Assembly: GCA_009823395.1 (NCBI GenBank)
Contig: CM020513.1
Location: 19,470,501 to 19,534,500 of the forward strand
DNA length: 64,000 bases
Direction: 5' to 3'
DNA from: Thamnaconus septentrionalis
Taxonomy: Eukaryota > Chordata > Actinopteri > Tetraodontiformes > Monacanthidae
Part shown: one piece after another, positions 25,101 through 37,200 of the stretch
Layout of the letters: each line of letters starts with the position of its first letter
How positions within the stretch are numbered: position 1 is the first letter of the stretch
Program-made: the position numbers and the translations under genes
The notes under the pieces: generated by a model
What the model saw: only the letters and a program-made list of their open reading frames with translations
Databases searched by the model: none
What the model was told of the DNA's origin: nothing

Positions 25101-25980
25101 TTGAACCTAAATTTATTTTGGATGCAAGAGTTTGCGTTCAAAACCGTAATCTACGTAGCGGCAGGCAATACCATTGCGCAACCCATTCACAACCACTGCG
25201 TACTGGCTGCGTACAGTAGGCAATGAATCAGGATCGCTTGTTCTGTTCAGCTTTGTTTATTGAACTCCTTTGTAAAAAGCATCCATCCTGCACTTGATTG
25301 ATTGTTGTTCAAAAATATCATCAATTAAAATATTTCAATCCAATTTAAACATTCACCTTATTTCTAATGTCTATTGGTAACAAAGCAGTTCAAACTATTG
25401 GAACCATATACTTTTTTAAAACCCAATTTTAAGTTATGATTTACCACTACTGTGTCGAGCCACTGGCCAGTAATGGTCCCCGAGCACTGCGGGAGGCCTC
25501 CTTTCTTTTTCTGAATGAAAATTGGCCTGAGCCTTGCCGGACGCTAGCATGAAGAATTTTCTGAATGCATTCAAACGGTTGGCAGATCGTTGTGATTGTG
25601 CCCAGAACCCGCCATGGCATTTTCATTGAAGGCTTGACGGGGGGGGGAAGAAAATAAAGAAACGCACACACAAGGCACCGCAAATGTCAGAGGGACACAG
25701 AGTGCTTCGTAACCTTTACCCAACGCCGCCTGCGAACAGTTGGATGTGTAGCACTGAAATACCTCCCTCTGCTGTAGCACCTCTGCAGCACCATGACCGC
25801 CAGTGGCTTGTGACTTAGAATAAATAAATTAGTGAGTCATGCATGCAATGGAGTGAGCTTGCTAATGAGGCCAAGGAACACACGCTTAAAAGAATAATGC
25901 TAACAATGCTAAGAAGCGTACAATTGACACCATGATAGGTCTGCAGTTAAATTTTATGAGGTGGCACCTGAAATATTACT

Positions 25981-26040
25981 TTCATCCATCCATCTTCTTT
26001 GTCCGTTGCCTCCTGCACTCAGGGTCGCGGGAGTCTGCTG
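25981..26040 (-). mobile_element. tRNA-headed teleost repeat, 3' fragment, reverse orientation
   Basis: CATCCATCCATCTTC and CAGGGTCGCGGGAGTCTGCTG are the reverse-orientation tail landmarks of a family found at four other places in this window (27326, 48605, 50935, 62345). Confidence 0.55.
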
Positions 26041-26174
26041 GATTAGGTTTACGTTTGTTTATGTTTGTTTGCTGTCAAGAATGGTTGTTATATTTTTCTC
26101 TTTGATTACGTATAAAAAACGTATTCCGTCTCCTCCTCCGTGTTTCCATGGCACTTTTTTAATATTCCTATAAT

Positions 26175-26330
26175 TCGATACAACTGAAAAACCACCTCAT
26201 GAGAGTGTAAAAACCTTTTAGCAATATTTGGGAGGTTTTGTCCAAGTTTAGGTGTTTCCATTACCAGTTTTTTTTATTGCGATATTTAGGTTTTGTGCAA
26301 TTCTAGGGTTAATGGAAACGCAGCTATTGA
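26175..26330 (-). repeat. Dispersed MITE-like repeat, copy A
   Basis: GAAAAACCACCTCATGAGAG, the AAAACCTTTTAGC segment, GTGTTTCCATTACCAG, TTGCGATATTTAGGTTTTG and AATTCTAGGGTTAATGGAAA match in reverse complement and in the same order to 60045-60240. A weaker relative may lie at about 18690-18810 (GGTGTTTCCATTGGATGGTG). Confidence 0.75.
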
Positions 26331-27325
26331 CAGGATTAAACTGGAAATGTGAAAAGTTTTCACGCAGCCTGAGAAGGAAGTGTTTCCTGCTCCTCGGGCT
26401 ATACGAGCGTGAACTCCTCCCAAAGTTCATGTCACCAGCTAAAGAAAAGAGAAGATCCTTGAAGGCCGGGCCCAGATGTCACGCGGGGAACGTGTCACCA
26501 GCGCGACAGCGCGAGCCATAAAAAGCTGCTTATATAATTAGCATTATTTAACCACAGTTGACAAAATCCGCCAGGAGCGCGAGAGCCCAACGAATGTCCC
26601 GGTCGGTTAGTTCAGCGGATCCAAAGTCCTCGAGCCACGCGGCTCCTCGCCACCGATGCCAGCGAGCGCTCGCTCACTCAAGACGGCTGGTCAAGCGTGA
26701 CTAAGTGCGTGCAGCTCCTCCGCACATATATGTGTCAGGTGCCATTCCGTTTAAGCGGAACAGTCTGAAAGAATGGAGCGTGACTCGAGTCCAGACACAA
26801 GCCTGAGCGACTGATTCGCCTGGTCCTGAATGTGTTTCTGTCCGACTGACCCTGCGGGAGGACGGAGCCAAGAATCTGATGACTCTAACACCAGCTGTTT
26901 ATTTAGGTCAGATTGGATCTTCGGTTTAAGATTTGACTTTTTGTTTATCGCCCCTCAACAGTTTTATAACCTCAGGTTAATTAGGAAAAAAAAAAAAAGA
27001 TGTGAATTTAAAAATGCTCGCTGTTGTGGATGTGGTAGGAGTTCAAATGTTATTCAAAAGACATGAACTGAAATTATTTTTTTTTTTTTGTTAATTATTG
27101 AGCTCATTTGAGGTGCTCTTTATAAAAGGCTAGTCCTGCTCAGGAAGCTGAATCATTTTTTTAATTTGCACTATCGTCCACTTGACATTCACACCCTTGC
27201 AGCATCATATACTTACATGATCACTCAACATTTTGCGTGTTTGCTCAGTGGGTGTTTGTTGCTGTGCATATGATCCACAGGAGGGCTAAAAACCTGAGCT
27301 ATGTTTTCTGAATTATGGAACTTTC

Positions 27326-27545
27326 GAATCCATCCACTACCTGTCACCACTCACCATACACTCCGGGTCGTGGGGGGGCTAAACTCTTCCGCGGGCTAAC
27401 TTAGGGTAAAGCTCCACTCAGGACAAGTTGCCATTTCATCACAGGGTCTCATAGAGACAAACAGCCGCTCACACTCACACCAGAGTTGTCAATTGTCCTA
27501 ATGCATGTGCGTGTTTGGGCTGTGGGAGGAAGCAGGTGTTCTGGG
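27326..27545 (-). mobile_element. tRNA-headed teleost repeat, reverse orientation
   Basis: CCATCCACTACCTGTC, CTCCGGGTCGTGGGGGGGCT, CTCAGGACAAGTTGCCATTT, CATAGAGACAAACAGCCG and TTTGGGCTGTGGGAGGAAGC occur in the order expected for the reverse of the family, whose forward landmarks are GGCGCAGTGG, CTCCGGCTTCCTCCCAC and ACTCTAAATTGCCC. This is one of the better copies here. Confidence 0.65.
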
Positions 27546-29253
27546 AAAGTAACTGCACAGACACAAAAGTGCACCACTCCATCGACTATCGCCATTTTAA
27601 CTTTCAAAGCCAGATCCACCATTGAAACCGTCTTCTTTCCTTTCATCCGTTTGTAAGCAGTTTGGAAACATCAAAAACTTTCGGGCCGTCCACTTCACTG
27701 TTTGATCTCAGACGCCGGTCAATGCGACGCCTCAAGTAACCTTGGACTCACATACCTCCATCAGCCGCCTGTAGATTTGCCATTGTTGTGCCATGCCTTG
27801 CACAGTGCTGCCAATCCTCTTATTAGCTCCAGAGAATGATATCGCACAAGCCCCTTGGTTTACTAGTTGTGTGGCTCATATTGGCACTTTCTGCACAAGC
27901 ATGTCGAGTCAGTTTTCTCACGTTGTGCCTCGGCACACCTCCAATATCCACACACTGTGGAATATGAAGCAGTTTCATTTGAGTCTTCCGGTGTTTGGAC
28001 GTGGTGCCAGTAGTTCTGCGGGTCCACTCCTCAGACATCCGCTCTTGGACGTACTTCTGAAAAAATGAGACTTGGGCACAGCTGGATTAGGCTGGTATGA
28101 CTTTTATTTATTTATTTATTTTTGCCAGACTCCTATGTGAGAGTTTCAGTCACACCCTGGAACTTTGAGCTACTTTATTAAATCAGGGTTCTTGTGTTGA
28201 CGGGCCCAACTGGGTATAAGCCTATTGTGGGCTTAATAAAGCTGGACATGCGGTGCGGGTTTGTAATAAAAGTGGAATCCTCAGAGCGGTAATTAATTTT
28301 GGCAGGTTTCTATGGGACAAAGAGGCTGGCTGGCAAAATGAACAAAGTGCTGCTTGGCTTCAGCCCTGGATGGTGAGCAAGAGACACACCGCCTGAACTT
28401 GTGAATCCTCTCTGCTGTGCAGCACCATTTCCAACTGCCTTATAAGCTAAGTGGGTATCACAAGCTAAAGGTTCAGTGAAATGACCTGAAATACCCCTCT
28501 GTGTGAACCAAACCCTGCTGGCATTTTAAAAGCGCAGTCTAATGAGGCTCTTGTATTTGGCCATTTCTCGCTTAATCTGCAAGCATGCGTGCTCGCCGAG
28601 AGGTCAAGGATACAGTAAATTGAATTTATTTATCTATGCAAATCACCACTTGCACAGCATAGTTGAGTGATAGCAACAATTATTGCTTTGTTTTGTAAAT
28701 TCTTTAATCATTCATTTATAATTTATGTATCTGTTTTGTTGCAGACGTCTAACTGCTCTTGCGCTAGCATGACCCAACACCACTTCGGTCCAGACGTCAA
28801 AACTGACTCCCATTTGATAGTTGTTTGAGTTCATTTATTATTCGGTTGGTTGTTTTAGTTCCTTAGTCAAAAGTCTGGAGATGTTTGTGAGATAGCAGAG
28901 CTTGGTCTTCTAAAAGAGGGTTGGAGGTCCAAGCAGTTCACCTGCCCGTCTCCTTCCAGCCTTGATTGTCTTATAGATATGAGATTATAAGAGGATGTCG
29001 AACTAGAGGTGTTTAATAACTTTTGCAGAAGCTAACTTTTTATTTAATTGATGAAGTTTCTTTGATTTTGCTGTTGTCCCTCCACTATTTTCTTTTCGCT
29101 GCGAATAACATGAAGCTTTGTCCTTGATCTAAAAGTCTAATTGTGCGAATGTCTGCCTCCGTTTATCCATATTTATCCTTTGACCGACCGTTATGGTAAT
29201 CTCAAATTTTTATTTATTTTTTTGCTTTTTTTTTTACAGAAATTATTGGATTC

Positions 29254-29261
<8 letters not shown>

Positions 29262-29284
<23 letters not shown>
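29262..29284 (+). repeat. (AT)n microsatellite
   Basis: About eleven AT units after an A run. Confidence 0.95.
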
Positions 29285-32164
29285 TTTGCAGTTTTCATGA
29301 GATTTTTTCTCCAGCCATCGCTTGAGGCTTGTTTTCCGCTGCCTGACCATGTAACCCTTGTGTACATCAGCACGATTCAATTTGCATTTGACTTGCATCA
29401 TTTCACAACCGCTTTCATGACTGACATGTATTTCCCTTTCAAGATCAAAGTCAGCATGGTTGTTGAGATGTTTAAGAAGGAGTTGTTCCACTGTTCGTTT
29501 TATATTCCCCAGAATGTAAAGCTACTCTCCTAAGACTACTCTGGAACCTACATGTGTGGAGTTCAGGACTTTCTTGCAGACGTCTCCTAAATGGTTTAGC
29601 ACAGAGTACGATTACTGGAAATTCAAAGGTCCAGGCTGTTTTCTTGTGGAAAGAAGTTCATGATTTTATGCTGCATGATGTGCAAATAAAATTAAAATAC
29701 ATTAAGGTTGTGCTCTCTGGTTGCGTTGAAGTTTCTAGTATTCCACTCTACTGAGACTCTACTAACTTCTTCACTGAGCAGTTGCCATGCACAGTATGTC
29801 TTTATTTTAGTGGGTTGGCTATCTTTAATTAACACCAATTAAAATCTTAGCTACACTTTAAAATTACATTTGTATAATACATGATAACTATTTTATAAAT
29901 GTGGAATAATCTATATACATACTGTACATTCACTAGCTTAAAGGGGATCTGGTTCAGTCGCTTCTTCATTGTTTTGGTCGCTGTTTTCTTCTTCGCTGTT
30001 CTCTCCCACCCTAGAGTTTTCATGATGGCTATAACTGTCGGAAAACAAACAGCTAAGCGTGTCTTTTTAACTTTGTTTTAACTTTGTGACATGATGCGTT
30101 ATCATACAGGGAGTAACCATCAGACAATTAAAAGGTGCTCATTTGGTGCGACATAAGTGTGACATAAATTATCCTCCATGCCATTAGCAGCCTGAGCCAC
30201 TGACACGAGGAAGGATGGATCATTTTTCTCATGACAATTTTTTCGATCCTTTCCAATTTTAATATGCAGCTGAAATTATCAGACCAGGAAATGGTTTTTT
30301 CCAAACTTCAATAGTTCAATTTTTGTGAACCTGTGAGATATTGTAGCCTCAGCTTCCTGTTCTTCAGCCCACAGGAGTGTTTTTAACTCCTGCTGCAGCC
30401 CATGTGCTTCAAGGTTCAAGGCTGTTTTCTGAGTACACGCTTGCTGTTTCCAGCAGTTATTTTAGTCACTGTTGCCTTTCTGGTCTTCTTTGGCCACCGC
30501 AATGATCTGCCCATTCTATCCACACAGTCAATCGGGCTTTGGGCATCTTGATTGTACTGGTACAGGTCAATTTGACTTGCATGTAATGTTTTCTGTTTAA
30601 AGAAAGTGGAGTTCGGTCTGCCCAATCTGGTGAATTTGTGAGGTGATCAGATTGAATATTAAATTATTTATAACTCTCCATATCTGCTCCTGTGATTTTG
30701 CAAGCTAGTTTCAGACTCCACCCACTCAACATATTTCAAATTCAAGTTTTCATAAGCCTTCAAGATGGCATTTGCCTCATTAAACCACTGTGGGAAGGAT
30801 TTTAACAAATAATATTTTTTGGTAAAATTAGTTTAATTTCACACAAAAAAAAAAATGAACCTGAAGATTTCAGCAGGTTCTAATTACAAGTACCAGTGAC
30901 TTGTTTCACTTCCTTTTTGCCACATTGTATGTGATGCTGTAGTTTTGAAGGGCCTGAGTCATGTCAATAATGCGGCCTTACAGTGAACGAATCGCCTCTC
31001 ACTGCACTTTTTTCTTTTCTTATTTTTACATTAAGAATCACCGTTCAAATCGCCTGCACGGCATTGTCCGCTTTGTCTGCTCACATCAGACGCTGCAACC
31101 TTATCTGCAGCGCTGTAATGTTGTTAGAGGAGCCACAGAGCCTGCAGGAAGTCAAATAGACTTCCAGGCAGACCCATTCAAACTGCTATTGATCCCTGAA
31201 AGTGGACCGTCATGCTGCAATCAGGATGCAGATCAGCCCTTCCTCTGCGCGCACCCTCGGCCACTTAAAGGCACAAAGAGGCAGACGGGAGGATTGGGCG
31301 TTGCAGAGGAAGGTTTCACCATGGCGGCGTAGATGGGGAGCAAATGGCTGACGGCGGACTGATTTAAAAGCTTGTTAGGGTGGTAAAGTGGGGAAAATGG
31401 TGCAATAATGGATTTAGGGATTCTGATTCTGTATTTCTCAGGCTCTTGTGCTGGAGAGCCAGCAGAGGGTTGGGAAACACTCGGTAAAGAAGGTGGTGAG
31501 GGTCGCCAAGGCAAAGGAGCTGATTTAGGCAGGTCAGCTTACACAAGTAAAGCGTAGATAGATATTAAGCACGGTTGAAGATGTTGACGTCATCAGCAAG
31601 TAAGTCTCCGATTATCTGAGCAACTCTTAGTGCAATTTTACCTGAAAGACTCAACTGGTAACGCCGTAAATGTGGCTCCGGAATCATCACATTAGTAGAG
31701 CCATCAGCAGCATGGGATGAATTGAAGTGGGAAAATACTGTCAATATTCAGTCAATACTGAATAGCGAGTTATTTACTGCTGAAAATTCCATTCCATTAT
31801 TGATAAACCCACAGCATTTGTCAAAAAATATGCTGACAACCAAATTGTTTTTGTTTCAATTTGTTTTGTTTAGTTTTTGTTTTTTAATTGTCAAAATGAG
31901 CCATTTTGCAATGACTCCCTTTGTGACTCCCTTAAGAAGATCTGAGCGCATGCTCCTGAAATTGATTTCTGGTTAAATTGGTCAGAGAAACATGTAGTAA
32001 CACAGTCTCTTCAAAAACATGCAATTATACCCTCTTCAGTGTGTTTGTGAGTGTTCTGCCAAAGCAAGATGCTTCAAAAGACAAACTGCGTCATTTAGTA
32101 GGTGTTCGGATCTCTGCGCCTGTCACACTGAAATAAAGTACATGTTTATGTGAGCATTTAGGAC

Positions 32165-32255
32165 CTGGAAGATCGTGATAAGATCTTTATCTCTGGTTCC
32201 TGCTGCTGTAATGTGCAATTTCGCCATGCGGGGCAAATAAAGGTTTCTTCCACCA
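32165..32255 (+). mobile_element. LINE-like 3' end relic, second copy
   Basis: GTGCAATTTCGCCATGCGGG then GCAAATAAAGG parallels the CAAATTTCCCC...GGGGCAATAAAG segment at 7695-7782. The family is uncertain. Confidence 0.35.
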
Positions 32256-33460
32256 AGGTTTATTCATTGAAACAATGACTTCCTAGTTCCACTGAAAAGA
32301 AAACTGGATCGTCGCACATTTACGACAATTTATTTTTCTTACTTACAAGCGGCACTATTTTATGTTACATGGAGTTATTTCTAGAATTTAAGCACTTTAG
32401 AGTTACTCTCCACTGGAATGTTCCTGTTTACAAACCCGTCACCAATGTTTTGATCAGCAGAAAGACATTAAGACAGCGTGTCAGCCAGACTCGAACCTCC
32501 CGCTGCTGGCTAATTTTTTTCAACTTCCAGAACAGCGCCAGGTGTGTTCAGAGACTCCATTTCTCTTTTGTTTCAAATCAGAGGGGTTAACCCGCAGCCC
32601 GGTTTGAGGGTCCACTCCAACTCTGTCACCAGGCAGCACTCAAACACCTTCAGAGACGAGCAGCTGGCAGAAAGCCAGGCCGAGCTGTTCACAGGCTGCT
32701 CAAAGTGACTTTCAAGTCGCTCACATCTCAGCCCCAGCTTCCTACTTGCCTCTGATTGGCTGTGGCTCTGCTGCGAGGACAGATTGGACGTGTCCAGGTG
32801 TGAGCCATTAAACCCACTGTCCAGACCTGGGTAGAGCGAAGACAGACAGAGATGGCCCAGCTGCTCGCCTTTTTATTAAATGAATCAAGTGTGATCAAGT
32901 GTGTAGAAAGTTGCGGAGCCCCGCCTGCCTTCCTCTCTTTCTGTCACTCTATTAGTGCCGCAGTACGAAACAGCTGCGCTGAACCGAGCGCGCAAAGTGC
33001 TTTGGACTAAAAAAGTGCAGATGCGCTCAGTTTCCTTTTTCGTCCCCAGCTGGGAGCAGCGTGGCGGGTTTTTGTTTTTTTGTTTTTTCTCCAAATGACT
33101 CCTGAGCGAACGTGCTCGTGGCAACTCTATCAAACGCAGAGCAAACAGTTGAGACGCCTCTTTATGTGAGTCATCGCTCGCAAGCGACACGAGCCTCGGC
33201 GCGGTTCGAAGGAGCTGGGAGTGAGCGCGAAAGGCAAATGAATTGCCTGTGTTTTCCCTTTTGCCTCTTTAAATATTGGAGCACAGAAAGCTTTCGGTGG
33301 GAGATAATTCGGGACTTGCTGAGAAAATGAGATTCTGCGGAAAAACAGAACAGTTTTCTTTTTTTGCCGCCCGCTACTACCCAGCAAGCCTTGCATGTGG
33401 GGATGTGTTTTTTTACAGAGATTGGTCCCTGCTTGCGAACCTGTTTGGCACAATGCTGGG

Positions 33461-33488
33461 TTTACTTAAGTAAAAGTATAGATACTTG

Positions 33489-33519
<31 letters not shown>

Positions 33520-33915
33520 TACCCTGGTAAAAAGTACTGATTCAACTTTTTTACCCAAGTAAAAGTACAATTTCTGAAATTTACATAAGAAGGAAGAAAA
33601 ATTTTTTTATTTTTTTTATTTTTACAACTGATCAAACAATGTATTGGTTGATAATTTTACAAAAATTCAAGAGCTGTGACAGAATAATCTAGACTGAACT
33701 GACCAGACGTCTTAATGACCATCTCGATGGCTTTTAACAGCTTAATCTGCATGTTTTTCCAATGTAAGGAGTTGAAAGTACAGATATGTGTGTGTAAAGG
33801 TAGGGAGTCAAAGTAAAATGTTGTCAAAAGGAGAAATACTCAAGTAAAAAAAAAAAAAATCTACTCCGGAACAGTAACAAAGTATTTGTACTTCGTTCCT
33901 ACACACCTCTGCTAG
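33461..33915. mobile_element. Non-autonomous element (AAGTATTTGTACTTCGTT family)
   Basis: It starts at TTTACTTAAGTAAAAGTATA, has internal TACCCAAGTAAAAGTACA and GAGTCAAAGTAAAATGTTG, and ends AACAGTAACAAAGTATTTG...ACTTCGTTCCTACACACC. This matches the layout of a very common teleost element read as TACTT(A)AGTAAAAGTA...AAGTATTTGTACTTCGTTAC...CACCTCTG. It is interrupted by a 27-base A run (33493-33519). Confidence 0.6.
33493..33519 (+). repeat. poly(A) tract, 27 A
   Basis: Longest A run of the window, inside the repeat at 33461-33915. Confidence 0.95.
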
Positions 33916-34395
33916 CTGTGCAGCTCGAGGTCTAACTGAGTGCAACAGCCGTTTCCGCCAATCGGACTCGTATCCTACTCTCCGAGGTCTTGATCACTTT
34001 AAGCTGCCTGTGTGTGTAAATCGGGGAGTCAAACATTTCTGATTTACTGCGTCCATTTGAGGCTGAGAGCAAACAAACGCCAGGTGGGCCGCGTAAAACA
34101 CGCGATACGGCCGTTTTCCAGTTCATCCAAACGAGGGCTGATTGCAAACAGGATGCAAACTCCAGCGTCGCACCTCTCCGTGCACCCGAGTGTGCGGGTG
34201 CTGATGTTGTCGTCGCTCCTGTGGATTTAGTGCACGGAAAGTGGCTGAATTGAGGCCAGCAGCTTTACAAAAGACTGAAAAGGTTCCCGGAGTGAAAAGC
34301 GTGTTTGCTGGAAGCGTCTGTTGTGATGATTCAGAGCGAGAGAGTTTCGCCTCTCCCTGCACAACATCGGGCGCTGATTCATCGTCGCAAGCCCT

Positions 34396-34396
<1 letters not shown>

Positions 34397-34450
<54 letters not shown>
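34397..34450 (+). repeat. (AGC)18 trinucleotide repeat
   Basis: Eighteen uninterrupted AGC (CAG/GCA) units in a GC-rich neighbourhood. One + frame would give polyserine and one - frame polyleucine or polycysteine, but neither frame has any recognisable protein around it, so the tract is best read as noncoding. Confidence 0.97.
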
Positions 34451-34451
<1 letters not shown>

Positions 34452-36154
34452 CCACCCAATCCCATCGACACCCACAGCATTTCCATTTGCAAGTCCACGC
34501 TGTCCTCGGCGCACCTCCTCATCACCTTTTCAATGACTTCATTTTCTGTGCTTTTGAATTGTTTCTGTCAACGCGGCAGAGAGAAAGCTTGGATTCAGGG
34601 CACCTCTGGTTCAGAATGTGCCCGGGCTGTGAGGCGCCTTCATTATCCTGGATATTTTTTTTATTTTTTTTTGCACTAGTTTTCACACTTTCATATTACT
34701 TTGGCTGCACTCTTTTACCTCCAACCGCGTCTCGCTTGTCGCCGAGAAATTGCCACTCCACTCTGCAGCCGGCTGTCTGTCAATCAGCGCTCAGCTGACA
34801 GCCGAGCCGCGGTGCTTTTTATCGAGCTCTTAGCATTCAGGTCTTCTGGGGGTGTTGGGTTAACCGGTGTCGTGTCACCGTTTTATACAGTCTGTACTTC
34901 AAATCAGGGGGAAAAACAAACTGGATGAAGGTTCAGCCGGTTTTCCTATAGATGTCTCAACGCATTTTCCGCGAAACAAAAAGAAATGAACGCTTAAACA
35001 CAGTGATGTCTGCAATGATTCCACGTGGTCTGTGGAAAGCGTGCTTTTTGAAAATGAAAATCCAACAGATGTCTTGAATACAAAGACGTGCATAACCTGA
35101 ATCTGTAGCTCCGCTCGGCTTAAAATAGCTCGCTTCAACTCACTGTTTTCAGTTTTTTTTGTTGCTGAAGGAAAATACCTTTTCAGTTCTCTTCAACACC
35201 TCCAGTGGTTCCATGTAGGACAGCTGTAAAATCCTTGGTATGAACATTCGAGGCACAGAACTACAGGTACATAGCGGTGGCGCCCACTCCATTGGATTGT
35301 TCCCCTTGTTGTTGGCCACAGCCGATTGGCTGCCTCCTCATCCTCTATGTTTAGCTTTGCCTTCTTCTGGTCGAGATGTAGCGCAGTCTTGTGATGTAAC
35401 CATGCCTCGCGCAGCCTCGTTCACTAACAGACAGTCACAGAGTTCTACACAGATTGTGATTGTGATAGAACTACACTTAGATTGCCTCACAATATTTTCC
35501 TCGCTCGCTTAACGCATGTTGTGGTCACTGCTTCGCCTATGATACTAGGGACGGTGCGGAGCCATGGAGACGAGAGGAGGCCGAGGAGGTGATGTGCCGA
35601 AGCCTCTTGGTTTTGGTATCCATGCTGTGCTCATTTGCTCTGTCTAGCACAAAAAAAAACCCCTGATTGCCCTTTGAAACATCTTCTTTTGAAACGAAAA
35701 GTCACCTCACAACTAAAACCAATTACCAGTTGTGAGTACTGGGTCCTGTGTATTAAAAGTTACAGAGTTGTGCCTGGCAGAGAAATATCCTTCTCATGAA
35801 ATCAAATTAACTTTTGAATTTATTGTCTTTATTATTGTGTTACTATTTACTATTGTACTTGATTGTTTGTGCCACAGGTGTCATTGTACGTGAACTCTCA
35901 TTTGAGGCTGAGAAATAATTTCTTACAGTTTCATATTTAAACAGGGATACAGTCAATTTGTGCCACCTCTCCAAGCAAAATAATTGTCCGCTGTTTGCAG
36001 AGTAATTGTCCCAACTCTTTCATCCCCTAATTACCGGAAATCCCCAGCGCTTTGAACACCAAAGGTCTACATTTTTGTTAATCCTTTCTAAATCTATCGC
36101 CGCAAGTGTGGAACCAGCCTGGTCTCAGTGTGGGTCTGGTCGGGTTGTAGATCT

Positions 36155-36156
<2 letters not shown>

Positions 36157-36189
<33 letters not shown>

Positions 36190-36196
36190 CAGAGAA

Positions 36197-36226
<30 letters not shown>
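36157..36226 (+). repeat. (TG)16 plus (AG)12 compound microsatellite
   Basis: TG units at 36157-36188, then a short GA-rich linker and AG units at 36203-36226. Confidence 0.95.
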
Positions 36227-36236
<10 letters not shown>

Positions 36237-36568
36237 GGACGTGCCTCGGTGTCTGTGCTAATACGGGTGTGTTCCTCCGCGAGCAGAAGTGACGGAGCTC
36301 AGGGATGAAAACCTTCTGTCACAATTACTTTATCCTCTTGTTGTCATCCTCATCACACCCACTGCTTCCCCTCCTTTTCATCTTCTGCATCCTGTCGGCG
36401 CATCTTACCCTGGCACGCTCCTAACGTGCCTTCATCAGCTATTTTCCCGTGTTTACAATGTGGAAGGGGCCTCAAAGTCGAGGCAAATGTGTCTCCGAAA
36501 GATAAAAACCCTTTTCCGAACCGATACGTCGGCCGCCACATAACCGTTGTGGTTTGTGCATGCTTGCG

Positions 36569-36589
36569 TGTGTGTGTGTGTGTGTGTGT
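36569..36589 (+). repeat. (TG)10 microsatellite
   Basis: About ten TG units. Confidence 0.95.
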
Positions 36590-37049
36590 TGTACTCACAG
36601 CTGGGCAGATGCTAACAGAAGCACGCAGCCAAGTTCCCAACGAGGCTATCGCAGGACAGACGTTTGCTGTTTACTGTCACAGTGCAGCCAGATTGAACAG
36701 CCCACACCGGAATTCAACCCCACGCCATTGGCCCAGTTGACCTCAGCACAGTGGGTGGCTGTTCAAACTACTGTTCAAACTACTGCTCAAAATATTACTA
36801 TCTAATGGCTGGTGCGGGGTGAAGAGTGTGAGATATCGCAGGCGGTGAAGAAATTATTTATACAAAGCAGGTGCGGTGTTGAGGTGGCGAAAGCGTGGAC
36901 GATTCCATGGGCCCAGCGGTCACGGGGCTCCCAGTGGGCACCGTTATTAGTGCACTATGCACCGAATCGGAGGGAACCAAAATTGATCGCCGCCTTCCCT
37001 GGCAGTCAGGCAGAAATAGTGTCAGATCAACACTCGCAATGCTCCTAGC

Positions 37050-37200
37050 GAGTACCTAATAAAGTGGCTGTTGTGTTACAGAATACCAGCATAGCTTTAG
37101 CTATAGCAGTGTTTCTGAAAGTGGGGGGCGCGAAACACTCTTTCTCATGCTGATCACGTTGAGAGGATTAGTTCAACACAGTACCTAATAAAGTGGACAA
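37050..37200 (+). mobile_element. Retroposon tails, two copies of GTACCTAATAAAGTGG, with a hAT-like end between
   Basis: GTACCTAATAAAGTGGCTG at 37052 and GTACCTAATAAAGTGGACA at 37181 resemble the abundant teleost LINE/SINE 3' tail TACCTAATAAAGTGGCC. Between them, GTGTTTCTGAAAGTGGGGGG at about 37110 resembles a hAT terminus. The bodies are decayed. Confidence 0.45.

Noticed and set aside
34241..34798. 185-codon frame with a polyserine tract (+ strand)
   Set aside because: It is created by the AGC repeat. The flanking residues show no conserved domain, and the end runs through T-rich sequence.
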